A DNA stretch of 64,000 bases from Siphonodentalium dalli (GCA_032622095.1 CP136068.1:154777151-154841150), one strand, 5' to 3'; shown: positions 47,603 to 60,719, counted from the first letter of the stretch. A program made the numbers and translations. Notes: a model not told the origin generated them from the sequence alone.

Positions 47603-47722
47603 GTCGCAATTCTATATGAAATTTATTAACCTCGTGCACTAAATTCGATTCGATCCTCGCTAAAGCTCGGATCGAATCGAATTTAGTGCACTCGGTTAAT
47701 AAATTTCATATAGAATTGCGAC
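47603..47722. repeat. large near-perfect palindrome (hairpin)
   Basis: GTCGCAATTCTATATGAAAT... through GTGCACTAAATTCGATTCGA is mirrored in reverse complement, ending GAATTGCGAC at 47722. Arms are about 53 bases with one or two mismatches around a loop of about 12 bases (TCGCTAAAGCTC). Outside it, GGATCTC (47591) and its complement at about 47731 extend the symmetry imperfectly. Confidence 0.95.
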
Positions 47723-50700
47723 TCATTAGAGATCCTCTATATATTCTCCAGTAGCTTCAATACTCTCATTCATGGCATTGCAAAAGTAACTGTTTTTCTC
47801 TTTCAAATAACCACCAACAAGTTTATTTGAAAATACCATTCCAAAAGCTGATCATATTTTTACTGATTTCCTGTTTTCAATGCAGGAAGCACGCCAGTTG
47901 CCGTTTTCCCCTTCAGTTGTTGAAGAAATGAGTACTTGAGAATGTATCTATAACAATAAGCAAATTTTGATCTGACAGAAAGTCCATATAAAAAAATTGG
48001 TATGATCATGATAAATCGTTTTCAGTTTTGGGAAGTTTGTTCTCACTTGTATGTGAAGTGTTTATGATGAATGTTCTTTCGGCCAGTTGGTTAGAAAAAA
48101 TCCTGTGTATTTGAATTTTCCATCACTATACAATGCCGGATAAAGTAAAAAGGAAAAAGATTCTGGTTTCGAATTGTTGAGGTAATATTCTTCAGGTTAC
48201 TTCTCTTTGTATTCGATATCTATCATTTCATATGGTACAGATTATCTGTTTCAAAAGAATACACACAATTAACGTATTTTCACATTGGGGAGTCTTCTCA
48301 TGAATATTCAGTTTGAAGACTGAATATAGTTTCTTGCATTCGAAAGTGACAGTGAAGATTAGCTGGTCACGGTAAAATGGTTCGCATCTGAAGAAAGTGA
48401 AATTGGTGAGTGGTTTCTAATAAGAAGTATGTTCAGTCTTTGATTGATAGAAACTTGTATTGTATTTGGTCCACAAAAACTAATTTCACATTCAGAACAA
48501 TTTAGTTCAGAATCTAGTTTTATTGGATCAGCTTTCAACTGTGTCTGTTCCTAAGAGAAACTAAGTGTAATCTTCTATAATTTTGATTGTTTATTGAATG
48601 ATATTATTGTATTAGCTATTATTCTTTTGTTATAATTATCATGTCATGGGGAATCAATCACAATCTTTGAACTGTAACCAGAGTAGACAGTAACATTCTG
48701 CTTATAGCGATAAGCGTACACATAAACTAATATGGGCAGGATTAATATTAAAAATCGGAAAGTGGTCATTGAATTTGTCCTATATTACATACTACTTTAA
48801 AAGCCATCGCTTCAAATACTATGTATGTAATTCAATTAACAGGTATTTGATAGAAAGCAATATATGTATCATAACCAGTGTGAATAAATAAATAGTTCAT
48901 GAACAAGTTATGACATAGTTACTTGAATTTGTTTAATTTTTTTAATCTCAATAACACCCTATATATACATACATTTGTTTTAGATAAATATGAAATGTAA
49001 ATATATGTGAAATTAATATACACAAGTGATCAAGCAAATGACACACAAGGAACACAAACCAATTCTCGCCATTAACATCGGCATTTATTGTCATGTATTC
49101 CCCTATTTGGTGCGAAGGAGTATGTTTAATACGCCATGCTTTTAAAAATAGTATGATTTCTGTCCCAGTTTATGGAAGTGGGAAGAATGTATGTGTATTA
49201 AAATGTCATTAAAACTCTCTGGCTGAACATTATTATTTTATAAATATACTTTAAAATAGAGAGTAATTGGTTTTCGTACACTCCGAAACTGCATGCATAA
49301 TTTAGAAATAATAAAGAAATGTAATCGGTACAACTAAATATTGTTTGTATTCATTTAAAGGCGAACTGGTTCCGTCGCATCGTATGTTGGCTTATCAAAC
49401 AATGCCTGTGTGTCTTCATAGATGGGTTTATTACATGTTTCCCGCGATCACTTATGTGGTGTGCGTGCAAACGCCAGGTCGTCGTATATGTTAACGACCC
49501 AGTTATGATTTGCCACGTGGTATTCAATTGAGTTTATAGGCTATAAACACCGGTTTACATATATGGCGATTTCGCGCATTTTCTATGTATCTGACATTTA
49601 CGAAGACATTTGACGTTTGATTCCCTTTAAATCCCAATTATTCGCCTACATATGGCTGCTATTTTGGCATCTTTTCTTAACAACTCACTGTGTCAGGTGT
49701 TATATAACGCAGGTCTCTGTTGACCTCTCCTAGATAATTGAATGGATATCCCGGTGAATTAACACCACGCTTGTATGACTTCAATGTACAATACAAGCTG
49801 TTTCATCAGGATTGGCGAGACGCTAGCCACATAGAAAATTGAACCACCACACGTTTGTGCTTGGGTTGAGAGAGTGATATAATAACATCTGGAATTGCAC
49901 AATGTGTAAGACTTTCACAATCGAGAACAAATTTCATTAACACACGGTTTATAGCCGACGGGAGGCACGAACACACTATACTCTGCCAATTGTTAATATG
50001 AAGCGAGAGTGAACAAATGTAGAAATATTTATGCATATAATTTCTATTTTCTATCTCTATTTTCCAGGGAATAACGACAGTGCAGTATATTGTCATATTT
50101 TTAGACATTTTTTTATCATTTTATCGTACCATCTTGACATCTTTCCCTCTATTTTCAGATAAATATCTTTCAATTATCTACCAAGGCAATATATGTATGG
50201 GTGACATGTATTATTCCATCTATTATAATGGATTAAACAATGCATAGTAGTTGGAATATGTTAATTTCTCGTAAACGGCACATATATATGGATTTAGGTA
50301 CATTCTGAAATGTGCTATTTCGAATATAATTTGTACGTAAATTGCATTTATATGTGAAATTTAACTTCCATAATTGTGTTATATTTCGAATATAACTACA
50401 TGTAAATTGCAGGTCTATTTGAAATGTAGCGCATCCATAAATGTGTTATTTCGACTATACGTCGACTGCATATAACAAGTTCATACTGTCTTCTCGTAAT
50501 TTTCATATCTATGGTGAATATGGATGTTAAATATATGTATTATTGATGCTGTAATATGTTGAATTATAATATTCCCTCTGAATCTATCCATTTGAAGTGT
50601 TATAGATTAAAAACTTTTATCAGAACTACGAATTCAGTCAAGCCCGTGACGAACTTTCAATAACGATGTGAGACCACAAATATATGGCCAATATATGCAG

Positions 50701-51156
50701 GAAACTCCCTGGTGATGATAGATGTACCGACGATAAGTATGACCAATATGATGATGCAAATAGGGCAGGTCACCAGTCAAGGTAATAGGCTGGTGGGCTC
50801 TATGGTTTACTACCATAATATATGCAGGGTGACTACTTCCATGTTATCCAAACATATCATATTTGACTACATCCAGACTGACGAAATACCTGACCTGGGC
50901 GTCGATAGAGTGTTGAAATACATTAATTGCACACACAAACCAATTCATGGGCAGATCCGACATATCCTCGCTCAAATACGCACATAATCGACCTATAATG
51001 TGAATTAGGTAGTAATCAGTTAATAGGCTCTTACCCGTTATTTATGAGTCGATAATGTGGCTAAAATTTCTTATTATCAGCACATTATCGCCTCAAATTG
51101 AGGCGATTCTAAGTAGATTATCTACATAAAACAAAGTTCTATTATAAGCAGATAAT
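47723..51156. other. AT-rich intergenic, no gene seen
   Basis: 3.4 kb without recognisable exon, RNA or transposon protein. Small frames near 49806-50108 and 50712-50987 show no domain; the latter could be decayed gag of the following gypsy element, but nothing supports it. A short palindrome, CGCCTCAAATTGAGGCG, lies near 51090. Confidence 0.5.
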
Positions 51157-53399
51157 GTGCTAGTTTTCTGGAGAAAAGGCTGGCGGATCAATACTGATTT
51201 CGAAATTGATGGGTTGAATTACGAGCATAAATTCACTGTTTGTGGGGAAATAGTTCCTGATGGTATTCTGGCTCAAGATTTCTTGTTAGATAATGCCACC
51301 CGACTTGATTGTGAACAGATGATAATGCACATGCATGATGGGGGAAATATCAATTTGATTTGGTGGGGGTGGGGGATATGGTTTCCCGGATAGAAGTGAG
51401 CAGAACGGTGACACTACCACCGCGTTCCGTATTTATTATGCCATAGCCGATCAATTGATGTGCCTAGGGGCGTAGTAGCAATATTGATTCATCAATAATT
51501 CACTTATGGAACGCACAAGGCTCACTCGTTACAGTTCACGCTAAAACAGTTTTGAGTAACATGCGATGTACCAGAGGAAGATTACATCCGAGTTTCCACT
51601 GACACTCACACTCAAACTCAACTTCAAACTCTCGTGGAATTTTACGACGAGAGTTGAAATGGGCTCACTGGTGAACAAAAGGGGGCATTGCCCGATATCT
51701 TAAGGCAATATAGCAAGATGAATTATCAAAGGGCCCATGTGACCTAGGGTTAAATAATATGATACAACACACGATTGACACCGGTGACGCATGACTGATT
51801 CGGCAATATCAATAAATACAAAAGATGCTATACTTTGACTAATCGAACCAAGCTATAGTCCAGGGGCCGCACCAGTGTACATTGTATTTAAGGCCAACGT
51901 AAACCACAGGTTTACAGTTGATTATCGCAAGGTCAACCAAATCCGACCCATCGCCCCACATAGATGAAAACATTGATTGGCTCCATGGAAACAAATTTTA
52001 TGCATGCTTAGACCGTTTGAGTGGATTTTTCCACACGCCCACGAAGGAAGAAGATAAACTTGAGACCGCTTTCTATTCAGTGCAAGGGTTACATCATTTT
52101 AAGGTTATGCCACAGTGAATGAAAACGTCACCGGCCACGTTTGCATGGGCGCCTCATGGAAAATGTACTACGCGGTCTTATTTGTCGATGACATTTTAGT
52201 GGCCGAACCAACTATATAACAAACTAATGAGAGATTGGGAATGGTTCTTGGTCGGTTGCGTGCAATTTAAAAACTTTTTCGAGAAATCATTTGTTGTTGG
52301 GGGGCCACGTATAGTGGGTGGTGACGGAAATAGGACGAATTTAGAAAAGATGAGAGTAGTACGAGAATGGTCCAAGCCGCGAAAATGAAAAAATGTGCTC
52401 TCATTGTGCGGTTTGAGAGCTTATTATCGCCACTTCGGAAAGGATTTAGCATCCGTCGCCTGTTCACATTACAGGCCGGAGTTCAATTGGACAAATGAGT
52501 GCCAAACTGCGTTCCACATTGAAAAATAGCATTGTTAGCGCACCCATACTCAAATATCCGGAACCTGGACAGGCTTACATTCTGGACACGGACGGTCGCC
52601 CAACCGCGGTGAGCGGGGTGGGAGTCATTTCCCAATTTCAAGACGAGACGAGCAAGTGGTTGCTTATATGAGCAAAGCACTCAATAGCCACGAGCTGTCC
52701 TATTGCGTAACACGCAAAGAGCTATACGCGGTGGTCCAAGTCCTCAAGAAGTTTCATTACTATTTATACGGCCAGAAAATCGTACTCAGAACAGAAAATG
52801 CTACGGTATGATGGATGAAGAACTTTATACAAATTCAACAGGACAAGTCGCGCAAAGAATTGGGGAATTATGATCTTACAGTGACCCATCGCCCTGGCGT
52901 CCAACACCGAAACCCGTGTATTGCATGTAATAATCAACAAATGGCAAATGACGAAGAAATTGACCAAAATAGTCGCACCTTGCAAGGTAATTCAGCAATA
53001 CCGGCGAATCGACGAATCGGCCTCCCATAGAAGTGCAGATAACGATGCAACAGAGATGCGCGGTGACGAACAAAGAGCAATAACTCGTAACAAATTAAAG
53101 GAATCCCCGGCGACCGTATATCTTAATCAGCGTTGGTTAGATGGGTGGGAACCCGGCGACATACGACAATGTCAACAGGAAGACACTCATATTTCCACTG
53201 TCATCGCACCAATTGAATACTATCTTCCAAAATAAGAATGGGCTCAGCTATCTTATAAATCCACTGCCGCGAAAATAGCAATAGCCTTTTATGCAACTTT
53301 AGAAATTGCTGATGGAGTGCTGTATCAGAACAATCGTAAACAATTGACCTACTCAGGAACGAACCGAATTGATGAACAATTTCCATGATATTCCATCCG
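51157..53399 (+). pseudogene. Ty3/gypsy-type pol relic, 5' part
   Basis: Plus-strand pol pieces in order. 51157-51393: retropepsin-like end (VCGEIVPDGILAQDFLLDN). About 51640-51810: pre-RT linker with an 'IDTGDA.LIRQ' block. 51840-52250: RT, with fragments such as FTVDYRKVNQIRPIAP, LDRLSGFFHTP and, further on, a FVDDILV-type active-site stretch in a shifted frame. 52490-52930: RNase H, including VVAYMSKALNSHE, YCVTRKELYAVVQ and LTVTHRPGVQH. 53041-53400: pre-integrase linker ending in an 'FHDIPSGGR' H2C2-type block. Many stops and frameshifts; no LTR found. The element stops exactly where the hAT-like insertion begins. Confidence 0.88.
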
Positions 53400-53407
53400 G
53401 TGGGCGC

Positions 53408-55403
53408 CAGGGATTGGGCAATTACATGGCTAATGTATTTGATTAAAATACAAATACTTTTAAAGTTGATAATTACAAAAACAATAAAAATACTTTTTCT
53501 CAGTTGTATTTGATTACAAATACAATACTTTTCGAAAAGTAATCAAATCAATTTTGATTACTTTCAGATGAAATATTGAAGAAATTCATATTTTGTTATC
53601 ATAGTTTGCTATATACCTTACTCGTATTTAAATTCGCGCAGTACTATTTTTCGCTCCGTTTTGAATTCGCGCACTTTGAATTCGCGCACCTAGCTGCGCG
53701 ATTTCAAAACTGACAAAAATGTTTTCATAAATTTGATGACATGTGGTTTTAGATCTTAATCGGCCATGAAGATATGTGTGCATATTAAACACCATCACGA
53801 CGGCCTTACATCGTGCATAAATTAACAAACTGCATCATCAATGTGTTGTGAAGACTGGTGTTTATACGCTCCACATAATTATTCTAATATCGAAATAGTT
53901 ATAAACATAATTTAATTGAACTCAAAGAAGTAAAACCGCAAGCACGTATAGAAAACTTTCATAAGAAAAAATCTAAACTTGGCTGTGGGTTGTGTTGACA
54001 TTAACTAACTCATGCAGACTGTTTGGTCACGGTGTCACGCCAGCGTTGTGAATAGGGCTACGTGCATGCTTCCGTGCATCTTCAGTCTGCATTATGTGTA
54101 TTTATTACAAGTATTTCAACATCAATGATGTTACCATGATTTGTTGCTGTATAATTATGTCATACATTTACATATCATTGATGGTTTACACGTGGTTGCC
54201 TGCATGTAAAATATAGTCCTACAAGCCTAATATTCGGTCCAACCTCCCCCGATGTATATACACGTAACTCATCGACATATAGCCTTCTTGTTTCCCTATG
54301 GTTTGGTCTAAACTCAGGAGTCGTACTATATTTCGCTCAGTTTTAAATTCGCGCACTGACGGTGCGTGAAACATAATACTGCGCGAATTTAAATACGAGT
54401 AAGGTAGTCAAACTTAAAATTAACCTAGTATATTGATCAGATGTCACCAAATCAGACCGCATGCTCAATTATGTGCTTGTAAATATACAGCACAATTATA
54501 CCATTACGTTGTTAGTATCATTTAGTTGGACATGGGGCAACGGTATTCTCAACATCCTGTCACAATAAACAATCTCAAAACTATCTAATACTGCAATTTG
54601 CAATTTAGAAATGACTTCCAAAAGACTTATGCAGTTTAATTTACAATTTTAAATGATATAATATGCCTTGTTTTCTATCAGCTCTCTAAATCTGGTATCT
54701 GATTAACTGCATATTAATTATATCAAATATATTATAATTAATTGGTTTTCAGGCCACGGATAGATGAATATGTACACATGCTCTGTTTGCTGGTAAATTG
54801 AGTCCAATACTACGAAAAAGCCTAACTGAGATTTATCTCAACATTACTTCATCATAACCTCCAGTCATGTGGACTGAAGATGACCAAATTCTAATTCACA
54901 CATGTGCTGACTGCTATCAAACACTATGCAATGATAGAGTAAATTATTAGAATGTTAGATATATGACTGATACAATTATGATGTTTTAAATACGACATAA
55001 TGTGATACTAATATACTCTCTTCGTATGGGCTATGGCTGCTCATAAATATGTAAAATTCTGACTATTTATCTATTGATGGTATCATTTGTTCATGTTATA
55101 CTTTGTTTTAAGGAATGCAACCTTTACCCATTTTAGCCATTGGCACCCTCAAATAGATGATAATATAAGATAGGTTTCACCTCAATTTTAAAAAACAACA
55201 TGATCTAGAATATTTTGGTAAGATGTAACCTAAAGTAATCAAAACGTATGTGAAAATACTCTCTAATTTTCAGAGTATTTGATTACAAATACAAGACTTT
55301 GGCTCCTATAATTCTTGATTCTAAATATAACAATACAAATACTTAACAAATTGTAATCACTACACATACAATATAAATACAAAATATGATTATCCCATCC
55401 CTG
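53408..55403. mobile_element. non-autonomous hAT-type transposon, 2.0 kb
   Basis: The ends are CAGGGATTGGGCAATTAC at the left and the complement of CAGGGATGGGATAATCAT at the right, typical hAT termini with a CAGGGATGG start. The flanking 8-mers GTGGGCGC (53400-53407) and GTGGGTAC (55404-55411) match at 6 of 8 positions, fitting an aged 8-bp target duplication. Subterminal 'TTTGATTACAAATACAA' motifs occur at both ends (53511, 55279). No transposase frame. It contains the MITE at 53616-54404. Confidence 0.85.
53616..54404. mobile_element. 789-bp TA-flanked MITE nested in the hAT element
   Basis: The terminal inverted repeats start CCTTACTCGTATTTAAATTC and continue GCGCAGTA, about 38 bases with one or two mismatches. 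TA dinucleotides flank both ends, suggesting a Tc1/mariner-like target. 'TTCGCTC(C/A)GTTTT(G/A)AATTCGCGCAC' occurs again near both ends. No transposase frame. Confidence 0.88.
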
Positions 55404-55830
55404 GTGGGTACATCGGGGCACATCGTGATATCGCGTTTGCATAATACCGGCTGTTTTGAGACTTTTCCTGGTCGTTTCATGTAAGTTAAATACGACGGGA
55501 TTGACACGGGTGCTTGGGTTGAATATATGGGAGTGCCTGTGACCATATCCATGGGCAGTGCTATTTCTCGGCCTACCATCAACATATTTGGACTGTACCC
55601 TGTACTCGCATTCTCGCATTCTCGCATTCTGCGTCCACTTGGTAAAATTGTCGCAAATCACAAGGATATATCGATTTCCTGAACTCGTCACTAGCAGGGA
55701 GCCTATGATGTACATTGAGACCCTTTCCATTGAAGTACCGACGAAATATTGTTGGAGTCATCATCGGGACGCTTTATGTGCTCTCTGTGCAATGCAGTTA
55801 TCACAATCATTACAGTAATTATGAACGTGT
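55404..55830 (-). pseudogene. Ty3/gypsy integrase fragment, opposite strand
   Basis: On the minus strand, from about 55740: integrase core start (GSLLVTSSGNRYILVICDNF, Trp-Thr), then a jump to the late-core/C-terminal block (STGYSPNMLMVGREIALPMD). This omits the catalytic middle. A lysine/arginine-rich tail follows and ends near the hAT boundary. The frames shift at about 55620, where a short CGCATTCT(CGCATTCT) repeat lies. Upstream minus-strand text near 55790 contains a Cys-Asn-Cys-type H2C2 remnant. It may belong to the same original element as 51157-53399, inverted. Confidence 0.8.
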
Positions 55831-56144
55831 GATTTCATTCCCAACCAATATAAATCACTCTTAATTATGCTCAATGTTTTATCGGGGTACGAAACAGCTT
55901 TGTTATATCATCCGCCGAGAAACGTAAGTGCGAAGCTTACTTCAAAACGGATAGGGACTTATCTCATTGTTAGATATCGCGACGATGTCACGTGCTTTGT
56001 AAAGTAATCGTCTAAAAGTGCCCAGAAAACAATCCACGTCGACCGACTATTACCATACAAAGGTTCGCATCTGCCACGATGGGTTAAATCGACGCAAAAA
56101 CATCGAACGAGAAATAAATTCTAATTCAGCATAAACATTTAATA

Positions 56145-57893
56145 GAGACCTTTCGCATCCTCACGTTTACGATTACGAATACGGATAGCTATTCGTAGTC
56201 GTAAGTCTATCCGTTTGGCCAAAAAGTCCTTTCGCAATACGATTACGCGTAAGAGTTTTGACGAACACGTATACGATCATTATTTCGTACCACCTTTACA
56301 ACCCAAAGCGTGTGTTTGGTATACAGTCCCTTAATACTTCACTTATCGTCTCATATGCAACAATGCGATAATCATGACATGTTAATTTTGTCAATAATTC
56401 GACCAGTCACAACGTACGACCCGGGATTCTCGTGATATATTGTGGAAATACAGGTATAAATGCCAGGTCATATGTGGTGGACATTCAGTTCGTTGTTAGC
56501 ATGGATGACCAGATAGACGTTATGCTGATGGGGAAGAGGGGTTCCTGAATTTGGACCTCACATCAACCACGACGCCATCGTCCAAGCCCCTTCAAGTCCG
56601 CGATTTGATTTCAATGCGATTTCGGCTTCACCTCTTTGGGTTTAGGAAATCCGACATTAGGTTGGTGAGCTCGCTGATGTGCATCACTTCTGATTTGTTA
56701 CCACCAAATCGAAACAAAGTCGAAAGGGTAGAAGCGATGTGATTCAAGTTGCTTTTTTGTCAGATATTTGACAAAACGGCAAAATTTCGTTGAACAAAAT
56801 GTTGATAAATAACAGGTTTTGGGCAATTTTATGATATAGTTGACTGTGGTTAGCATTAATATTGAGCAATTACTCGATTCTGATAACAGAAGCGGCATTT
56901 CAAAAATAAATTGTTGTTGGAATCTGATGATATGGGGACATCTAATCGGATTGAGTACCTTTAAATGCCGCATTTGTGCGTGTTTTTTAAATTAAAAATA
57001 AATGCAAAGAACAAACCTGACAGAGACTGCTGATCTATATGGTGATGTCGGTGGGTGTGCCAAATATTCTTTTAGGTACGGTTCAGGAACAGAAATCACT
57101 ACTTACCATGCAGTTGAATCGGGATCTAGGGTAGGTTCAGATTACTTAGATAGAAAGAGTACTTTATGTAACTTAGTACTCGGTTATGAATTCCATGTAA
57201 TTTTAAAATGCCCTGCATTACAGACTCTACGAGAGAGATATATAAAACCCAACTTCTACCGAAAACCGAATATTATTAAATTGAATGAACTATTCAATTC
57301 GGGAAAGGGGAAGAGAACACAAAATATTTCAATATTCATTAATAGGGTTATGCCATTCTTTAGGCTCTCTTGATGCATTCTATAACTGCACACGTTAGGA
57401 CACCACCATGGGTTGTTGAATTTCACTATATATTGTGTACTATCTTGCCCATAATAATCATTCAAAACTCCTCATGCATCGCACACTATATACTGTATTT
57501 TTGGCGACTGGTTTCACACTGCACTCCTCTCACTGTAACGTTTTGTGTCGCAGCGAGCGATGGTTATCCGTTGTGAATAGCGATCTTATTTCGCGGGAAG
57601 CTCGTGATTCACGACGACGAGTACAGTGATTGACAATCTAAACAGCATATTGAGGTCGTAGCTCAATACAGCTGTATGGTTTACATGATATACATATACA
57701 GTCTCGAACGGAGCAAAGTGATATATTGCAGAAAATAAAATTCAGGTGTTATTTGAGCTTATTAGAAACCATGAAATCGTAAACGTTATTACGGATAGTA
57801 AAATACGAGAACGATTAGAATGTACACAAAGGTTGGTGACGTAGTACCCTATCCATATCCGTAATCGTAAACGTGAGTTTTGCGAAAGGTCTC
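56145..57893. mobile_element. 1.75-kb TIR element carrying a LINE fragment
   Basis: Left end GAGACCTTTCGCA, then CACGTTTACGATTACG and ATACGGATAG; the right end is the reverse complement, giving about 45-bp TIRs with a few differences. Flanked by TA on both sides (56143-56144 and 57894-57895). Extra 'CGATTACG' motifs near 56240 lie subterminally. No transposase recognised. The interior includes the non-LTR C-terminal fragment at 57002-57373. Confidence 0.85.
57002..57373 (+). pseudogene. non-LTR retrotransposon ORF2 C-terminal fragment
   Basis: The last 70 codons (LCNLVLGYEFHVILKCPALQ, then LRERYI, KLNELF and FINRVMPFFR) match the pattern of LINE ORF2 tails: 'C....-E.H.ll.C....lR..yi....' with a helix-rich end. 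The proximal part is not recognised. No RT or endonuclease motifs nearby, so this is a short remnant inside the TIR element. It resembles the tail at about 35600-35760, so both may derive from one family. Confidence 0.65.
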
Positions 57894-57895
57894 TA

Positions 57896-59079
57896 ATGTC
57901 GATCTACTTTCTCACGTCGTAACAACTACAATAAAATAAACCGTTCTTGTCCTTCCTCTTTGCTGTCCTGCCCCATTGTTCCACCAAAAGCTCTGGTCAA
58001 TCCAAGATCCTGCTCCATTGTTCCCTCAAAAGCCCCCGTCTTTCCAAGATCCTACTGCAAAACGGCGGACGACAGACATTTCCATATAAGATATTACATG
58101 TACATGTATCCACTACCACACTCTGTACTTAATAATAGCAACCACCCCGGTGGGTGTTTATACCTAAGGCGTGTGTGAATGATGACGTCATATAATTTTT
58201 CTATATATATTTCTATACGATGGAACGATTTTCAGGAAAGAGTGTATGCATTTTTTCGGAATTAACACGTGACTTCCGCTCGTCACTGCGCAGAATCCAG
58301 CAGAAACTACAGGGTGCTCAGATATAGCGGTGGAATACTCAGACAACAACTGATCAAATTAATTCCCAAGTTCTAGGTCACAGTACTCAGTTCTTACCGA
58401 GAATTAAATACAGTTTTTTCATCTGATAAAATTCATTGTGATATTACAAGCATAATAAGTAAATAACTAATTATTCCCCGTCTAGCGACCGCCCTGCAAT
58501 CCGGCTTACGGCAATTTAAGTGGTCCAGAAATTACTACCATATATCCCATAGCCTTCACCTTGAACTTCGCCGCCATAGCAAACAGTTTTTGACAATCGA
58601 CAGTATTGCTCGCTTGATTTCGTGAATTACGTTTTCTCCACTTCAACACTGTCGACAATTACTGAGTTATGCTGTTGTGAACTGTTAGAGACAACACTGA
58701 TAAAGATTCAAGAATCATTTAATCAACCAGTGAACCAAAACGTTCAACTTTCAACAGTTCAAGTTCATCATCATGGAAATTTAAAAAAATCAAACGATTC
58801 AATTTCAAAGAAAGAATTCTGTGTTGCGGCGTGCAATGCAGTATGTTTCCTAATTCATAGTTACCGTCTTATCATGTGTGATTCAATCAGTCCATAACTG
58901 ATTACAATTCAAGGAAGTGATATCTGATGAAGATTTTGGCGGTGCTGTTGTGAACACATACATGGTCCTGGATCGAGGCATTTTTATTCAAATCCAAGTT
59001 TTTTAAAGGTAGGTCTGTTTGCTTAAAAAATTAAATTTTATTTTAATGTTATTTATTTAATCGTTTTTCATCATTTGAC
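57896..59079. other. no gene; small duplication at 57970-58060
   Basis: 'CCATTGTTCC(A/C)(C/T)CAAAAGC' and 'TCCAAGATCCT' repeat within 60 bases near 57973 and 58016. No exon recognised elsewhere. Confidence 0.45.
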
Positions 59080-59770
59080 AATTTGTCGTCATTCGTTACT
59101 GTCGTCAGTGTGTACTTTTGTCGTCATTCCTGTTTGGTTGTCGTCTATCGACTATCGTTTTTCGTCCTTGGTAGTTTGTCGTCGTGTTTATTAACTTTAT
59201 TGTTGGTCATTCGTTTTCATTCTTTGTTTATTTGTCATCAGTCGTGTTTTTCGTTGCAAGTACACTGCGACCCAACTGTAGTTATCCAGTGGAGCCGCGG
59301 CGTACAATGTAGTTGCATTTTGGCCACGGTGGCAATACTATTACTAACTGCACTGTGGTTAAGTGGAAACTAGTTTTGTCCAGCAGGGTACATTATATCC
59401 CGTAGATTTTCGACTAGGATTGCCTATTAAAGCACAAAACAGGCGAACGAAAAATACATGTACCATAGGTTACACATAATTTTGAAACCTGCAGGCCTGG
59501 GTCGATGTGTTTGTCGTCCAGACATTTTTCGTCGTCGATCATTCGACATTGTGTTTATCGTTGGCCGTTTGTTTTTTCGTCATCAGTAATTTTTGGTCAT
59601 CGATATCGTGTTAGTCATTGGCCGTTTGTTTTTCGTCATCAGAAATTTTTCGTTGTCGGTCAGTATTTTACTTTGTTGTTTTTTGTCATTTGTCATTGTC
59701 ATTTATCGGGCATTTGCCACCATTCGTCAGCCAGTGTGTTTTTTCGTTAGTTGTTTTTTATCGTTGTTCA
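59080..59770. repeat. degenerate TCGTC/GTCAT-rich stretch
   Basis: Motifs such as TTTTCGTCATCAG, GTCGTCATTCG and TTTGTCATT recur at short irregular spacing across 59085-59260 and 59505-59770, interrupted by the partial MITE. The open frames here are products of low complexity. Confidence 0.7.
59252..59388. mobile_element. partial copy of the 61148-61537 MITE
   Basis: It shares the right terminus (TTTTGTCCAGCAGGG, followed by TA) and internal 'GTACACTGCG', 'GGCCACGGTG' motifs with the complete element at 61148. The left terminus is missing. Confidence 0.7.
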
Positions 59771-60077
59771 TTTGACGTTGGTTGTTTTTCGGAACTTCTG
59801 CAGTCCTTCGAATTTGGAAAACGTAGGTGCCCGATATATCGCTCGGAGCTTTTGGGATTTGCGCGCGCCTTTTTTGAGGGAGCACAATTCAAATTAACAT
59901 CGATGAAATTATTACTGAATAAAGACAAACACAAGTATAATGGTATATTGGTATGCACACGTTTAATTCCAAGTGTGGCAACAGAAACAGAAATAAAAAC
60001 ATTTGTTTATATTGTACATTTAGTCCACATGATGATAACATCAACAATCCCGGTGAATCTGATCATGGTAATTAGTC

Positions 60078-60398
60078 GGTTGGCGATTATCGCAGTACGA
60101 TAGGGGAACACATTGTGCGTAACGTAACTATCACAAGTATAACGTACTCTGATAACATCGCCAGTTTCATGGTTCAGAAGTTTTAAACAAATCATCTTCG
60201 GCTTGTTTTATTTTATGTTTATGAAAAACTTAAAAGAATAATAAACGAGGTGATATATATATATAACAACACACAGAATCAAATTAGCCATTTTCCTGTG
60301 AAACCCAGAACAGGCAAGCTACGGTAGGTACAAAAATTGGTGATATCTGAGTACGAACGTCGGAGTGTTCCCCTATCGTATTGCGATAATCGCCAACC
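60078..60398. mobile_element. 321-bp inverted-repeat element
   Basis: GGTTGGCGATTATCGCAGTA with CGATAGGGGAACAC (60078-60111) pairs with its reverse complement at 60365-60398, one mismatch in 34. Flanking text is also similar (TAATTAGTCG / complementary CTAATTGGTCG). No coding content. Probably a small non-autonomous DNA transposon. Confidence 0.8.
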
Positions 60399-60463
60399 TA
60401 ATTGGTCGACTTCCGCGTCTGAGAGCGCATGCTCATCAGACTCGCTTAAAGTTTAAGAAAAGG

Positions 60464-60719
60464 CTGAATGGAATCAGGATAGGCAGGTCCGGTCTATGCA
60501 TGTGTCATATTTTGACGCGCACGACAAGAGGATCGAACACTTCCACAACTGTTCTAGTTTGGGTCAAACACGCACAATGCGTTGTCAAGCTGATCAAATT
60601 GACCGTATGGTTTACGGAACTTTAGTTAAGTCGTTCCGCTCAGTTTTATTCGAAAAAATATTATTACATTAAAAACTGCGCATGCGCAGACCGGACCTGC
60701 CTATCCTGATTCCATTCAG
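60464..60719. mobile_element. 256-bp inverted-repeat element
   Basis: CTGAATGGAATCAGGATAGG and CAGGTCCGGTCT at the left are exactly complementary to 60688-60719 on the right. It starts about 66 bases after the preceding element. No coding content. Confidence 0.85.

Noticed and set aside
50712-50987. gag of the plus-strand gypsy relic
   Set aside because: No zinc knuckle or other gag motif is visible; only position suggests it.
59618-60103. 161-codon open frame
   Set aside because: It starts in the TCGTC-rich low-complexity stretch and ends in an inverted-repeat element; no domain recognised.
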